DNA of 64,000 nucleotides from Rhodopseudomonas palustris. Lineage in GTDB: Bacteria > Pseudomonadota > Alphaproteobacteria > Rhizobiales > Xanthobacteraceae. Positions 49,935-59,021 of this stretch are shown one piece after another. The translations under genes were made by a program, and so were the position numbers. Position 1 is the stretch's first letter. Every line of letters begins with the position of its first letter. The DNA lies in contig NZ_CP140155.1 of the NCBI RefSeq assembly GCF_034479375.1, positions 1,860,001 through 1,924,000 of the forward strand, in the 5' to 3' direction. The notes below the pieces were generated by a model. The model had not been told where the DNA came from, searched no databases, and saw only the letters and a program-made list of their open reading frames with translations.

Positions 49935-52139
49935 ATGACCGACACCGACACTCTCGATCCGCCGCCGCCGACCACCGCGGCGATCGCCGAAGCGAAGCAG
50001 CCGACGAAACCCGCGCCGGCCTACAAGCTCATCAACGAGACCGGCAACGTGCGCGAAGGCCTGCCCTACCCGCTCGGCGCCTGCTGGGATGGCGAAGGCA
50101 CCAATTTCGCGCTGTTCTCGGCGAACGCCACCAAGGTCGAGGTCTGCCTGTTCGACGGCGACACCGAGCGCCGGATCGAGCTGCCGGAATACACCGACGA
50201 AGTCTTCCACGGCTACATCCCGGATATCGGCCCCGGCACCTTCTACGGCTATCGCGTACACGGCCCCTACGAGCCGGAGAACGGTCACCGCTTCAACCCC
50301 AACAAGCTGCTGCTCGATCCTTACGCGCGCGCGCACGCCGGCGAGCTGAAGTGGGATCCCGCCGTGTTCGGCTATCAGATGGAGACCGGCGACGACACCA
50401 CCTTCGACGAACGCGACTCCGCGGCGTTCGTGCCGAAATGCGTCGTCGTCGATCCCGGCTTCGACTGGAAGGGCGAGCCCGGCCGCAAATTCGTGCCGTG
50501 GGACCAGACCATCGTCTACGAAACCCACGTCAAGGGCTTCACCAAGCTGCATCCGGAGGTGCCGGAACATCTGCGCGGAACCTATGCCGGCTTCGGCAGC
50601 CAGCCGGTGGTGGACTACATCGCCGCACTCGGCGTCAGCGCCGTCGAGCTGCTGCCGATCCACACCTTCGTCAACGACAGCTATCTGCTCGACAAGAAGC
50701 TGGTGAACTATTGGGGTTACAACACCATCGGCTTCTTCGCGCCCGATCCGCGCTACGCGGCGGACGTGCCGAACAGCCTGCGCGAGTTCAAGGAGATGGT
50801 TGCGCGGCTGCACGATGTCGGCCTCGCCGTGATCCTGGACGTCGTCTACAACCACACCGCCGAGGGCAACGAGCTCGGCCCGACGCTGTCATTCAAAGGC
50901 ATCGACAACGCCAGCTACTATCGCCTGCTGCCCGATCAGAAGCGCTATTACATCAACGACACCGGCACCGGCAACACGGTGAATCTGACGCATCCGCGCG
51001 TGATCCAGATGGTCACCGACTCGCTTCGCTACTGGGCCGGCGAGATGCACATCGACGGATTCCGCTTCGACCTCGGCACCATCCTCGCCCGCGAGGTACA
51101 CGGCTTCGACGAGCAGAGCGGGTTCCTCAAGGCGGTCAATCAGGACCCGATGCTGAGCTCGGTGAAACTCATCGCTGAACCGTGGGATTGCGGACCAGGC
51201 GGCTATCAGGTCGGCGGATTCCCGCCCGGCTGGGCGGAATGGAACGACAAATTCCGCGACACCATCCGCGATTATTGGCGCGGAGAAGCTTCGGTGTCGG
51301 CGCTGGCGCCGCGACTGGCCGCCTCCGGGGACGTTTTCAATCGCCAGGGCCGCCGGGCTTGGGCCAGCGTCAACTTCATCACGGCGCATGACGGCTTCAC
51401 ACTCAACGACTGGGCGAGCTACAACGAGAAGCACAACATCGCCAACGGCGAGGACAACAAGGACGGCCATTCGGACAACCGCTCGTGGAACTGCGGCGCC
51501 GAAGGACCGACCCAGGACGAAGACATCCTCGGGGTGCGCGAACGCCAAAAGCGCAACATGCTGGCGACGCTGCTGCTGGCGCAGGGCACGCCGATGCTGC
51601 TCGCCGGTGACGAATTCGGCCGGACCCAGCAGGGCAACAACAATGCCTATTGCCAGGATAATGAGATCTCCTGGGTGCATTGGGACCATGACGGCGCCGC
51701 GCAGGACCTGCTCGGCTTCACCAGGCGGCTGATCGAACTTCGGCGGAACTGCCCGACGCTGCGTCGCAGCCGATTCCTGCAGGGCCAATATGACGAGGAA
51801 CTCGACGTCTGTGACGTGACCTGGATCAACGCCAATGGCGGTCCGATGCAGAACGAGCATTGGGAGGACGGAAACGTGAAGTGCTTCGGCATGCTGCTCG
51901 ACGGCCGCGCCCGGAAGACCGGCATTCGCCGCCACGCCGAGGACGACACCGTGCTGCTGATCACCAACGCATTCGACGGCCTCGTCGACTTCGCCCTGCC
52001 CGAGGTTCCGCACGGTTCGAAATGGTCGCTACTGCTCGACACCAACATGCCCGACGGTGCGAACGAGGAACAGTTCGCCTGCGGCTCGATCTATCAGGTC
52101 ACCGCACGTTCGGTGCTGCTGTTCGGTCTGGTGGAATAG
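49935..52139 (+). CDS. glgX: Glycogen debranching enzyme GlgX
   Basis: 734 residues: CBM48 domain (YPLGACWDGEGTNFALFSAN) then a GH13 catalytic domain. Catalytic residues are visible in DGFRFDLGTIL (nucleophile D), LIAEPWDCGPGGYQVGGFP (acid E) and FITAHDGFTLNDW (transition-state H-D); VVYNHTAEGNELGPTL and YWGYNTIGFFAP are isoamylase-type signatures. It removes alpha-1,6 branches from glycogen or phosphorylase-limit dextrins. Other glg or tre genes are not in the window. The N-terminal 35 residues are low complexity. Confidence 0.95.
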   Translation: MTDTDTLDPPPPTTAAIAEAKQPTKPAPAYKLINETGNVREGLPYPLGACWDGEGTNFALFSANATKVEVCLFDGDTERRIELPEYTDEVFHGYIPDIGPGTFYGYRVHGPYEPENGHRFNPNKLLLDPYARAHAGELKWDPAVFGYQMETGDDTTFDERDSAAFVPKCVVVDPGFDWKGEPGRKFVPWDQTIVYETHVKGFTKLHPEVPEHLRGTYAGFGSQPVVDYIAALGVSAVELLPIHTFVNDSYLLDKKLVNYWGYNTIGFFAPDPRYAADVPNSLREFKEMVARLHDVGLAVILDVVYNHTAEGNELGPTLSFKGIDNASYYRLLPDQKRYYINDTGTGNTVNLTHPRVIQMVTDSLRYWAGEMHIDGFRFDLGTILAREVHGFDEQSGFLKAVNQDPMLSSVKLIAEPWDCGPGGYQVGGFPPGWAEWNDKFRDTIRDYWRGEASVSALAPRLAASGDVFNRQGRRAWASVNFITAHDGFTLNDWASYNEKHNIANGEDNKDGHSDNRSWNCGAEGPTQDEDILGVRERQKRNMLATLLLAQGTPMLLAGDEFGRTQQGNNNAYCQDNEISWVHWDHDGAAQDLLGFTRRLIELRRNCPTLRRSRFLQGQYDEELDVCDVTWINANGGPMQNEHWEDGNVKCFGMLLDGRARKTGIRRHAEDDTVLLITNAFDGLVDFALPEVPHGSKWSLLLDTNMPDGANEEQFACGSIYQVTARSVLLFGLVE

Positions 52140-52274
52140 TTTTCATCGCTCTCTGCCGCACATTTGCGCAAGGGTTCAGGCGGTTAGAGGGGAACCGACT
52201 GAACGTCCCGTCATTGTCGATGACACATACATTGACGCGCAAGAGCGACGCGCACGCGAGCGACGGAGACAGCG

Positions 52275-53126
52275 GTGAAAATTCGAGCGGGCTACAACAT
52301 CGCCTTCCAGTGCTTCCAGGAAACACCGATGAACCTGCTGCTCAGCGTTCATCCGTCCCGGCAGCAGCACATCATCGGCGAACACAAGATCCGGTTCGCG
52401 CCGGACGTTCCGGCGCGCGACTTCATCGACATGTTCGGCAACATCTGCACGCGCATCGTCGCGCCCGCGGGCCGCATCGATATCGGTAATGATTTTCTGA
52501 TCGAGGATTCCGGATTGCCCGACGAAGCGGCGCCGGGCGCCCGGCAACTGCCGATCGCCGAACTGCCGGACGAGGCTCTGATCTATCTGCTCGGCAGCCG
52601 CTATTGCGACACCGACAAACTGTCGAACCTCGCCTGGTCGCTGTTCGGCGGCATCACCTCCGGCTGGGAGCGGGTGCAGGCGATCGTCGACTACACCCAC
52701 AATCAGATCGAGTTCGGCTACCACCACGCCCGCAACGATCGCACGGCGGCAGAGGGACATTCCGAACGCATCGGGGTGTGCCGCGACTTCGCGCACCTCG
52801 CGGTGGCGCTGTGCCGCTGCATGAACATCCCCGCGCGCTACTGCACCGGCTATCTCGGTGACATCGGCGTGCCGATCGACCCGGCTCCGATGGATTTCTC
52901 GGCGTGGTTCGAGGTCTATCTCGACGGCCGCTGGTACACCTTTGATGCCCGCCACAATCACCCGCGGATCGGCCGCATCGTCATGGCCCGTGGGCGCGAC
53001 GCCGCCGACGTGGCGATCTCGACCTCGTTCGGTACCGCGCAATTGCTGCAGTTCGAAGTGATCACCCACGAGGTCACCGAGCAGCCGGCTGTCGAACAGC
53101 CCTCGGCGCTGTCGAAGGTCGCGTAG
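52275..53126 (+). CDS. Transglutaminase-like domain protein
   Basis: 283 residues. Transglutaminase-like core with nucleophile C169 in RIGVCRDFAHLAVALCR, and D224 in WYTFDARHNHP. At the place where the family usually has a catalytic His (H-A-W) the sequence is F-S209-A-W, so the triad may be altered or differently placed. An N-terminal half (HIIGEHKIRFAPDVPARDFI) matches the bacterial transglutaminase N-domain. Probably a cytoplasmic protease or peptidase rather than a cross-linker. Followed by a strong hairpin. Confidence 0.85.
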   Translation: MKIRAGYNIAFQCFQETPMNLLLSVHPSRQQHIIGEHKIRFAPDVPARDFIDMFGNICTRIVAPAGRIDIGNDFLIEDSGLPDEAAPGARQLPIAELPDEALIYLLGSRYCDTDKLSNLAWSLFGGITSGWERVQAIVDYTHNQIEFGYHHARNDRTAAEGHSERIGVCRDFAHLAVALCRCMNIPARYCTGYLGDIGVPIDPAPMDFSAWFEVYLDGRWYTFDARHNHPRIGRIVMARGRDAADVAISTSFGTAQLLQFEVITHEVTEQPAVEQPSALSKVA

Positions 53127-53165
53127 ACGAGTTTCGACAGCAGACACCGTAGCTGAAACTGCGAG

Positions 53166-53191
53166 AATGCCCGGCCCCTGCGCCGGGCATT
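53166..53191 (+). terminator. Hairpin terminator after the transglutaminase-like gene
   Basis: AATGCCCGGC and GCCGGGCATT form a 10-bp stem with a 6-nt loop, then CCTGTTG. It stands 40 bases after the stop and may also serve the minus-strand gene beyond. Confidence 0.7.
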
Positions 53192-53266
53192 CCTGTTGCC
53201 GAGGATGCTGTGGAAGCAAACGAAAGCGCCCGGGACGAGCCGGAGCGAATCGCATCCGTCATCCGG

Positions 53267-53479
53267 TCAGTTGCTGACCGTCCCCAGCGCATTGCCAGAT
53301 CCGTCCTGGCCCGGCACGGTGATCCGGACTTCGTGGCCGAATTTGATCGCGTTGGAGGCCGCGGCGACAGCCGCCTCGAACGCCGCCTCCTTGCTGGCAT
53401 ACTCGCCGGTCGGGTCGTCGTCGTGCCGGATGCCCCAATTGTCGTCGCTGCCGATGATGTCGTAGTAAGCTTTGCCCAT
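53267..53479 (-). CDS. Small protein resembling DUF2188
   Basis: 70 residues starting MGKAYYDIIGSDDNWGIRHD, then EYASKEAAFEAAVAAASNAI and HEVRITVPGQDGSG. The layout (WGIRHDD..., ASKEAAFEAA, IxVPG) is of the small DUF2188-like proteins of rhizobia. ATG 53479 follows GGAGGCGCAG; the longer frame to 53584 lies in non-coding sequence. Function unknown; cytoplasmic, no cysteines. Confidence 0.75.
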   Translation of the reverse strand: MGKAYYDIIGSDDNWGIRHDDDPTGEYASKEAAFEAAVAAASNAIKFGHEVRITVPGQDGSGNALGTVSN

Positions 53480-53623
53480 CTGCGCCTCCTTCGTGAACGA
53501 TCGTGGTTTGCCTCGACAATGACAGCCACGACTGTTCGTTCCGGGTCGCGGATCGTTCGGTTTCGCTGGGGAACCGGGGCGCATCGGCGCCGTTGAGCCC
53601 GGAACCTTTCACCGGAGATCGAT

Positions 53624-54031
53624 ATGAAGCGCCACGCGATCGTCTACTTCGCCACGCTCGTCGTGCTGTTGCCGCTGGACTTTCTGTTCCTCGGCAGCGT
53701 CGGCAAAAGGATGTTCGAGCAGCACATCGGCGATCTGATGCTGAGCACCCCGCGCGTCGCCCCGGCAATCGCGTTCTATCTGCTCTACGCCGCCGGCATC
53801 GTCATCTTCGTCAACGGCGCCGCGCCAGGCGACTGGCGGCACAACGCGCTTTACGGCGCGCTGTTCGGCCTGTTCTGCTACGCGACCTACGAGCTCACCA
53901 ACATGGCCATCCTGCGGCAGTGGGACTGGGCCCTGGTCGGCACCGATATCGCATGGGGCGCAGCGCTCACCGCGCTCGCAGGCGCGCTCGGCGGCCTGCT
54001 GGCGCAGTGGACGCTCTCCAAGATCGCTTGA
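53624..54031 (+). CDS. DUF2177 membrane protein
   Basis: 135 residues, four membrane helices: VYFATLVVLLPLDFLFLGSV, AFYLLYAAGIVIFVNG, ALYGALFGLFCYATYELTNM and AALTALAGALGGLLAQW. The ATYELTNMA..WDW motif is typical of DUF2177. ATG 53624 follows CCGGAGATCGAT. Function of the family is unknown. Convergent with the chemoreceptor gene. Confidence 0.85.
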   Translation: MKRHAIVYFATLVVLLPLDFLFLGSVGKRMFEQHIGDLMLSTPRVAPAIAFYLLYAAGIVIFVNGAAPGDWRHNALYGALFGLFCYATYELTNMAILRQWDWALVGTDIAWGAALTALAGALGGLLAQWTLSKIA

Positions 54032-54063
54032 CCGTGCGCGGCGCCCTATGCGGCGCGCACGGT
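54031..54063. terminator. Hairpin at a convergent gene junction
   Basis: ACCGTGCGC pairs with GCGCACGGT (9 bp). It overlaps the last codons of the chemoreceptor gene and begins at the DUF2177 stop, so it could terminate transcription from the plus side. Confidence 0.45.
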
Positions 54064-56058
54064 TCCTAGGAACTTCTCGACTTCGAGCTTCAATCGGGTG
54101 CTATCGCCGGACAGCGATTGAGCCGCGTGCAGGACCTGCGACGACGCAGCTCCGGTTTCCGTCGCGCCGCGCTGGACGTCGGTGATGTTCGCCGACACTT
54201 GTTGGGTGCCGTAGGCGGCCTGCTGAACGTTGCGTGAGATTTCCTGCGTCGCCGCGCCCTGCTCCTCGACAGCCGAGGCGATGGTCGAGGAAATCTCCGA
54301 CATCCGGCCGATCGTCCCGCCGATTTCCTTGATGGCGGCCACCGATTGTTCGGTCGCCGACTGGATGCCGCTGATCTGCTGGCTGATCTCGCCGGTCGCC
54401 TTGGCGGTCTGTTCGGCGAGCGCTTTCACCTCGCTTGCGACGACCGCGAAGCCGCGGCCGGCCTCGCCGGCGCGGGCCGCCTCGATGGTGGCGTTGAGCG
54501 CCAGCAGGTTGGTCTGTCCGGCGATGGTGTTGATCAGTTCGACCACATCGCCGATCCGCGCCGCCGCCTGCGCCAATTCCTCGACCCGGTCGTTGGTCTG
54601 GCGGGCCTGGTCGACCGCCTCCTGCGCGATCCGCGCCGACTCCTGGACCTGGCGGCTGATCTCGTTGACCGACGAACTCATCTCCTCCGTCGCCGACGCC
54701 ACCGACTGCACGTTGGTGGAGGCTTCCTCCGATGCCGACGCCACAGTGGTGGCGAGCGATTGCGACCGTTCGGCGGTCGTCGTCAACGACGTGGCGGATG
54801 CTTCGAGTTCTTCCGAAGCGGACGACACCGTGTCGACGATCTCGCCGATCGCCCCTTCGAACTCGTCGGCAAGCCGGATCATGTCGGCCTTGCGCTTCAT
54901 CGCGATCTCGCGATCGAGCGTGGTCTTGGCCTCGGCTTCGTCACGGGCTTTCTGTTCGGCATTGGCCTGGATCAGGCCCACGGTTTTGCCGATATCACCG
55001 ATCTCGTCACCGCGTTCGGCGCCGACGATCTTCACGTCCAGCCGCCCCGCAGCAATCTGGCCGAGCGCCCCGTTCAACCGCGTCAGCGGCCGCGCCACGC
55101 CGAGGAACGAGAATATCGCCGAGCCGATCAACACCAGAATGATCGCTGCGCCGAACGCGAAATTGACGCGGCCCGACCAGGCGATCTCCGCAGCGGTCTT
55201 CGCCTTGGCCTCGAGCACGGATTGCTGCGACTTCTCCACCGCGCCGCGCAGCATCTTGGCCGCCTTGTTGGCGATCGGGACGGTGCGCTCCCGGCTGATG
55301 CTGTTCTTCAACGTGTCGGCGGCGAATGCTTCGGTCGTGGTCTTCGCATAGGTCGGGAGCATTCCTTGGAGGTCGCTCAGCGCCGCCTTGGTCTTGGCGT
55401 CAGGCGCCTGTTCCCCGGCGCGCTTCAGCCCCTCGGCAGTCGCCGAAACCTTGCTGTCCATCTGGGCTTTGTAGTCTTTGTCGTCGACCACGAAGTATTT
55501 CCAGCCGATCGAACGGATGCCGGCGAAATCCCCATCGGCAGCCTGCAGGCTCGCAATGGCCGGACTATTGACGAGCGCCGCTTCCAGCGCCTCGACCTTT
55601 TTGTCCCACTCGGCGGCTATCGTCGCTCGCTTGAGGTTGAGATCGAGACCGCGGCGATGCTGCTCGGCCTGCTCGCCGGCGCCGACGGCGTATTCGATGG
55701 TCATCTTCTTGATTTCAGCGAACGTGTTCTTCTCCGGAACCGAAGTCGCGAGCGAAATCGCCGCATCGAGCAACTTGCCCTGTGCAATCCGGGCGCTGTC
55801 GAACTGGCCGACGCGTTGATCGAGCTCCTTGAGCGACCGCGAAAGCCGGACGCCTCGCACCGCCAGTTGCATGTTGCGCATTTCCGATTCGGCGATCAGC
55901 GCCTTTTCCGAAACCTGGGCCTCGATATCTGCGAGCCGCGTCGCTTCACTCACCTTCGATTCGGTGATGGACTGGTTCACCACCATGCCGATCGCAAGAG
56001 AAATGCCGATGAGGCCAGCGATTCCGAGTTTGTTCCCGATTCGATTGAGCTTGAGCAT
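54046..56058 (-). CDS. Methyl-accepting chemotaxis protein
   Basis: 670 residues: membrane helix at residues about 12-30, a long helical periplasmic sensor domain to about 310 (HBM-like, with EIQ/KxW stretches and many alpha-helical heptads), second helix ([23 protein letters not shown]), HAMP domain ([22 protein letters not shown]), then the signalling domain with hairpin tip [20 protein letters not shown] and [20 protein letters not shown]. It relays an unknown ligand to CheA/CheW. No che genes are in the window. Confidence 0.93.
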   Translation of the reverse strand: MLKLNRIGNKLGIAGLIGISLAIGMVVNQSITESKVSEATRLADIEAQVSEKALIAESEMRNMQLAVRGVRLSRSLKELDQRVGQFDSARIAQGKLLDAAISLATSVPEKNTFAEIKKMTIEYAVGAGEQAEQHRRGLDLNLKRATIAAEWDKKVEALEAALVNSPAIASLQAADGDFAGIRSIGWKYFVVDDKDYKAQMDSKVSATAEGLKRAGEQAPDAKTKAALSDLQGMLPTYAKTTTEAFAADTLKNSISRERTVPIANKAAKMLRGAVEKSQQSVLEAKAKTAAEIAWSGRVNFAFGAAIILVLIGSAIFSFLGVARPLTRLNGALGQIAAGRLDVKIVGAERGDEIGDIGKTVGLIQANAEQKARDEAEAKTTLDREIAMKRKADMIRLADEFEGAIGEIVDTVSSASEELEASATSLTTTAERSQSLATTVASASEEASTNVQSVASATEEMSSSVNEISRQVQESARIAQEAVDQARQTNDRVEELAQAAARIGDVVELINTIAGQTNLLALNATIEAARAGEAGRGFAVVASEVKALAEQTAKATGEISQQISGIQSATEQSVAAIKEIGGTIGRMSEISSTIASAVEEQGAATQEISRNVQQAAYGTQQVSANITDVQRGATETGAASSQVLHAAQSLSGDSTRLKLEVEKFLGTVRAA

Positions 56059-56229
56059 TTGCGTTCATCCTTTGATGTCGCAAAGCATACGGTCGGGCTC
56101 TGATAGGCTCGTTAACGCGAGAACCAGTAGTATTACGGATAGCCGAAAGTTCAGCGTCCGGAATTGATCGGACTACTCAAATCCCGCACGATCCCTGCGA
56201 TCACCGGGGGCCAACGACCCCGCGAAAGG

Positions 56230-57441
56230 CTAGCTGCGCCGCAATCGGGCGATGTCGGTGACCTGAACGTTGACGGTCCGCGCGCGGCCATCGCGAATCA
56301 CCTGCAGCTTGACCTCATTTCCGATGCCGACGCGCTCGAGTGTCGCGGCGAGATCCGACATGCTGTGAACCTCCTGGCCGTTGGCGCCGACGATGACGTC
56401 CTCAACCATGCCGGTTTCGCTGGCGCCGGTGAGCCCCGCGCGCGCCGCCGGAGAGTCCGGCAGCGTCCGGACGACGACGACGCCGTCGATGCCGAGCCGG
56501 GCAGCCTCATTCTCGTCGGCGGCGATGATGCCGATCCCAGGCACCGGCACGGTGCCGGTCTTGATCAGCGCGGTGGCGATGCGGTTGACGGAATCCACCG
56601 GGATCGCGAAGCCGATTCCCGCCGAAGCCCCCGACCCGGAAATGATCGCCGTGTTAAGTCCGATCAGCCGGCCGGCGCTGTCGAGCAAAGGGCCGCCGGA
56701 ATTGCCGGGGTTGATGGCCGCATCGGTCTGGATCACCCCGCTGATTTCATGCGCGGCCGCGGTCGGCAGCCGCCGCTGCAGCGCGCTGACGATGCCGGTG
56801 GTCAGCGTCTGCTCCAGGCCGTAGGGGCTGCCGATCGCGAACGCCGACTGCCCGACCTGCAGGTCCGACGAACTCCCGATCGCGATCGGGCGCAGCGCCG
56901 CGCGGGGCCGCTCGAGCTGCAGCACTGCGAGGTCGTAATTGGGCGCGGTGCCGACGACGCGCGCGGTGACGAACTCTCCGGTCGACAGCCGCGCGCCGAG
57001 CGCGCCGGCGCCCTGAATGACATGGTTGTTGGTGATGACGTGGCCCGCGGCGTCCCAGATCACGCCGGAGCCTGATTGCACGCCGCCCTGCTGCTGCTCG
57101 AACAGCGAGGGCGATCGCCTGCTGGACTGGGCGAACACGTGCACTACCGAAGGCGACACCCGCTTGAACAGCTCGATCGTCGCGGTCTCCGCCGGCGCCA
57201 GATCGCCCCGGGCGGTGACGGTACGAGGGCCGGACACCGAGAACCATAACGAGGCGAGATAAGGCTGGGCGACCCAGGCGGTCGCCAGCAGCAGGAGCCA
57301 GATCACGGCGATCCGGAGCAGCAGGTCGGTGCGCTGCGCCCGGCGCAGTTGCGGATCGGGCCTGCGCGCAGTCGGCGGGACGGAAGGGGGCATTGTCGGC
57401 GGGTCCTTGGCATCCACTGGATCGGACCGGAGCGGTTCCAT
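56230..57441 (-). CDS. Trypsin-like serine protease with PDZ domain (HtrA/DegS-like)
   Basis: 403 residues: membrane anchor at about 40-62 (LLRIAVIWLLLLATAWVAQP), trypsin-like domain with H140 (VITNNHVIQGA), D170 (NYDLAVLQLE) and S248 (INPGNSGGPLL), then one PDZ domain (RTLPDSPAARAGLTGASETG, GANGQEVHSMSDLAATLE). One PDZ and an N-terminal anchor resemble DegS more than DegP. It would degrade or cleave misfolded periplasmic proteins. A second start at 57393 is possible. Confidence 0.9.
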   Translation of the reverse strand: MEPLRSDPVDAKDPPTMPPSVPPTARRPDPQLRRAQRTDLLLRIAVIWLLLLATAWVAQPYLASLWFSVSGPRTVTARGDLAPAETATIELFKRVSPSVVHVFAQSSRRSPSLFEQQQGGVQSGSGVIWDAAGHVITNNHVIQGAGALGARLSTGEFVTARVVGTAPNYDLAVLQLERPRAALRPIAIGSSSDLQVGQSAFAIGSPYGLEQTLTTGIVSALQRRLPTAAAHEISGVIQTDAAINPGNSGGPLLDSAGRLIGLNTAIISGSGASAGIGFAIPVDSVNRIATALIKTGTVPVPGIGIIAADENEAARLGIDGVVVVRTLPDSPAARAGLTGASETGMVEDVIVGANGQEVHSMSDLAATLERVGIGNEVKLQVIRDGRARTVNVQVTDIARLRRS

Positions 57442-57663
57442 CGCAGTTCCGCCGGATAATGCGCCGCGCCGAGCCCCGGTTCCAATGGCGAAGGCAGCGC
57501 CGCCATATCGATCGCCGAGAGCGGCCGGAGCGCGCCGCCGGGAAAGAGTGAATTCGTGGTCATAATCGCCGCCCCGGCCTTCGCTGCGGTGGCGCGGATC
57601 GGATCACGGTCCTATATCGGGAACCAGGATCGGCGGATGGCGCCGGCGCCACCAGGACGATCG

Positions 57664-58335
57664 ATGTCGGATCCTCTCTCCACCATGATGCTGGTGATTT
57701 CGGTTTGGGCGCTGCCGCTCGTCATCGCGATCACCTTTCACGAGGCGGCGCATGCTTATGTGGCCCGGGCGTGCGGCGACGACACCGCATGGATGCTCGG
57801 CCGGGTCACGCTCAATCCGATCAAGCATATCGATCCATTCGGCACGGTCCTGCTGCCATTGCTGCTGCTCGCGATCCAGTCGCCGTTCCTGTTCGGTTAT
57901 GCCAAGCCGGTGCCGGTGAATTTCTGCGGATTGCGGCATCCGCGGCGCGACATGATCCTGGTGGCGGCCGCCGGCCCCGCGATCAATCTGGTGCTGGCGC
58001 TGATCGCCGCGATCGCCATCCGCCTGATCGACATCCCCGGCGAGGCCGGCGAATGGCTGATGCGCAACCTCGCGAATGCGCTGCTGATCAACGTCGTGCT
58101 GGCGATCTTCAACCTGATCCCGATCCCGCCGCTCGACGGCGGCCGGATCGCCATCGGCGTGCTGCCGCGGATGCTGGGACGGCCGCTGGCGCGGCTCGAG
58201 CCCTATGGCATGCTGATCCTGATCGGACTGGTCTTTCTGATGCCGCTCGCCGGCCTCGGCGGCGCGACGCAATGGATCGCGCAATCCAGCCGCTACGTCG
58301 TCGAGGCGATCCTGCGGCTGACTGGCAACGCCTGA
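57664..58335 (+). CDS. Site-2-type M50 zinc metalloprotease
   Basis: 223 residues with five or six membrane spans. Zinc-binding H-E-A-A-H in ITFHEAAHAYVARACGD, second metal motif N-L-I-P-I-P-P-L-D-G-G-R, and RVTLNPIKHIDPFGTVLLP between them are all of the Rv-type/SpoIVFB-like M50 group. ATG 57664 is the domain start; the upstream part of the frame has no support. Target unknown; it cleaves within the membrane, and the neighbouring HtrA-like protease might be a partner. Confidence 0.9.
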   Translation: MSDPLSTMMLVISVWALPLVIAITFHEAAHAYVARACGDDTAWMLGRVTLNPIKHIDPFGTVLLPLLLLAIQSPFLFGYAKPVPVNFCGLRHPRRDMILVAAAGPAINLVLALIAAIAIRLIDIPGEAGEWLMRNLANALLINVVLAIFNLIPIPPLDGGRIAIGVLPRMLGRPLARLEPYGMLILIGLVFLMPLAGLGGATQWIAQSSRYVVEAILRLTGNA

Positions 58336-58458
58336 GGTGCGCGACTCTGCCACCCACGCCGAAGCGCCGCGGGACTTCCGCGCGACCTCCGCAACTGTCG
58401 TCGAACCGTCGCCGGACTACGGCAAGCTGCCGCCTGCAACGACGACAGCGAGCGACCG

Positions 58459-58935
58459 ATGCGGGCGACGATCGACGGACCGAGGGCAAGGCGCAAGGCC
58501 GCTATCGCTGCGCTGACCGCGCTCACGCTGACGGCGCCGACTGCAGCCTCCGCCCAATCGGCGGCGCCTTCTCCTGCTGCCCCGTCCGCCGCCACGGTCG
58601 AACGCAGCGCTCGCGCCGCCGCCGGCAAGCCGGTCCGCGTCGGGGTCTATCTCAACGTTCAGCCGGATTGCAGCTCGGGTCCGCTGCCCTCGATCCGGCT
58701 GGTCAGCCCGCCCCGCAACGGCACCGTCAAGATCAAGCGCGGCAAGATCAGCGCCACCAACTACAAGCAATGTCTGGCGCTCGAAGTGCCCGGCTTCGTC
58801 GCGTTCTACCAGAGCAAGGCCGACTTCACCGGCACCGACACCGTGACGCTCGAAGTCAAGTTTCCGCAGGGCCGCATCGAAGTGCAGCGCATCACCGTCA
58901 CGGTCGGCGTCGGGCCGGGCGGGCAGAAGATCTGA
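58459..58935 (+). CDS. Exported protein of unknown function
   Basis: 158 residues: signal peptide with AALTALTLTAPTAASAQ, alanine/proline-rich linker, then a compact domain with PVRVGVYLNVQPDCSSGPLP, NGTVKIKRGKISATNYKQC, VPGFVAFYQSKADFTGTD and TVTLEVKFPQGRIEVQRITV. The two cysteines could form a disulfide. Similar short proteins with FTGTDTVTLEV wording are common in rhizobia and look like Ig-like beta-sandwiches. No known function. Ribosome-binding site not clear. Confidence 0.7.
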   Translation: MRATIDGPRARRKAAIAALTALTLTAPTAASAQSAAPSPAAPSAATVERSARAAAGKPVRVGVYLNVQPDCSSGPLPSIRLVSPPRNGTVKIKRGKISATNYKQCLALEVPGFVAFYQSKADFTGTDTVTLEVKFPQGRIEVQRITVTVGVGPGGQKI

Positions 58936-58973
58936 GCCACTGACGACTACGCCGGCAACGATGCACCGAAATG

Positions 58974-59006
58974 AAAAGATCCGCCGGCGATCACCGGCGG
59001 GTCTTT
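58974..59006. terminator. Bidirectional terminator between the exported protein and RTX genes
   Basis: AAAAGAT then CCGCCGG, 6 nt, CCGGCGG then GTCTTT: a 7-bp GC-rich stem (extended by the AAAGA/TCTTT flanks) with A-rich and T-rich sides, standing between two convergent genes. Confidence 0.85.
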
Positions 59007-59021
59007 GACATTTGCCGAGGC

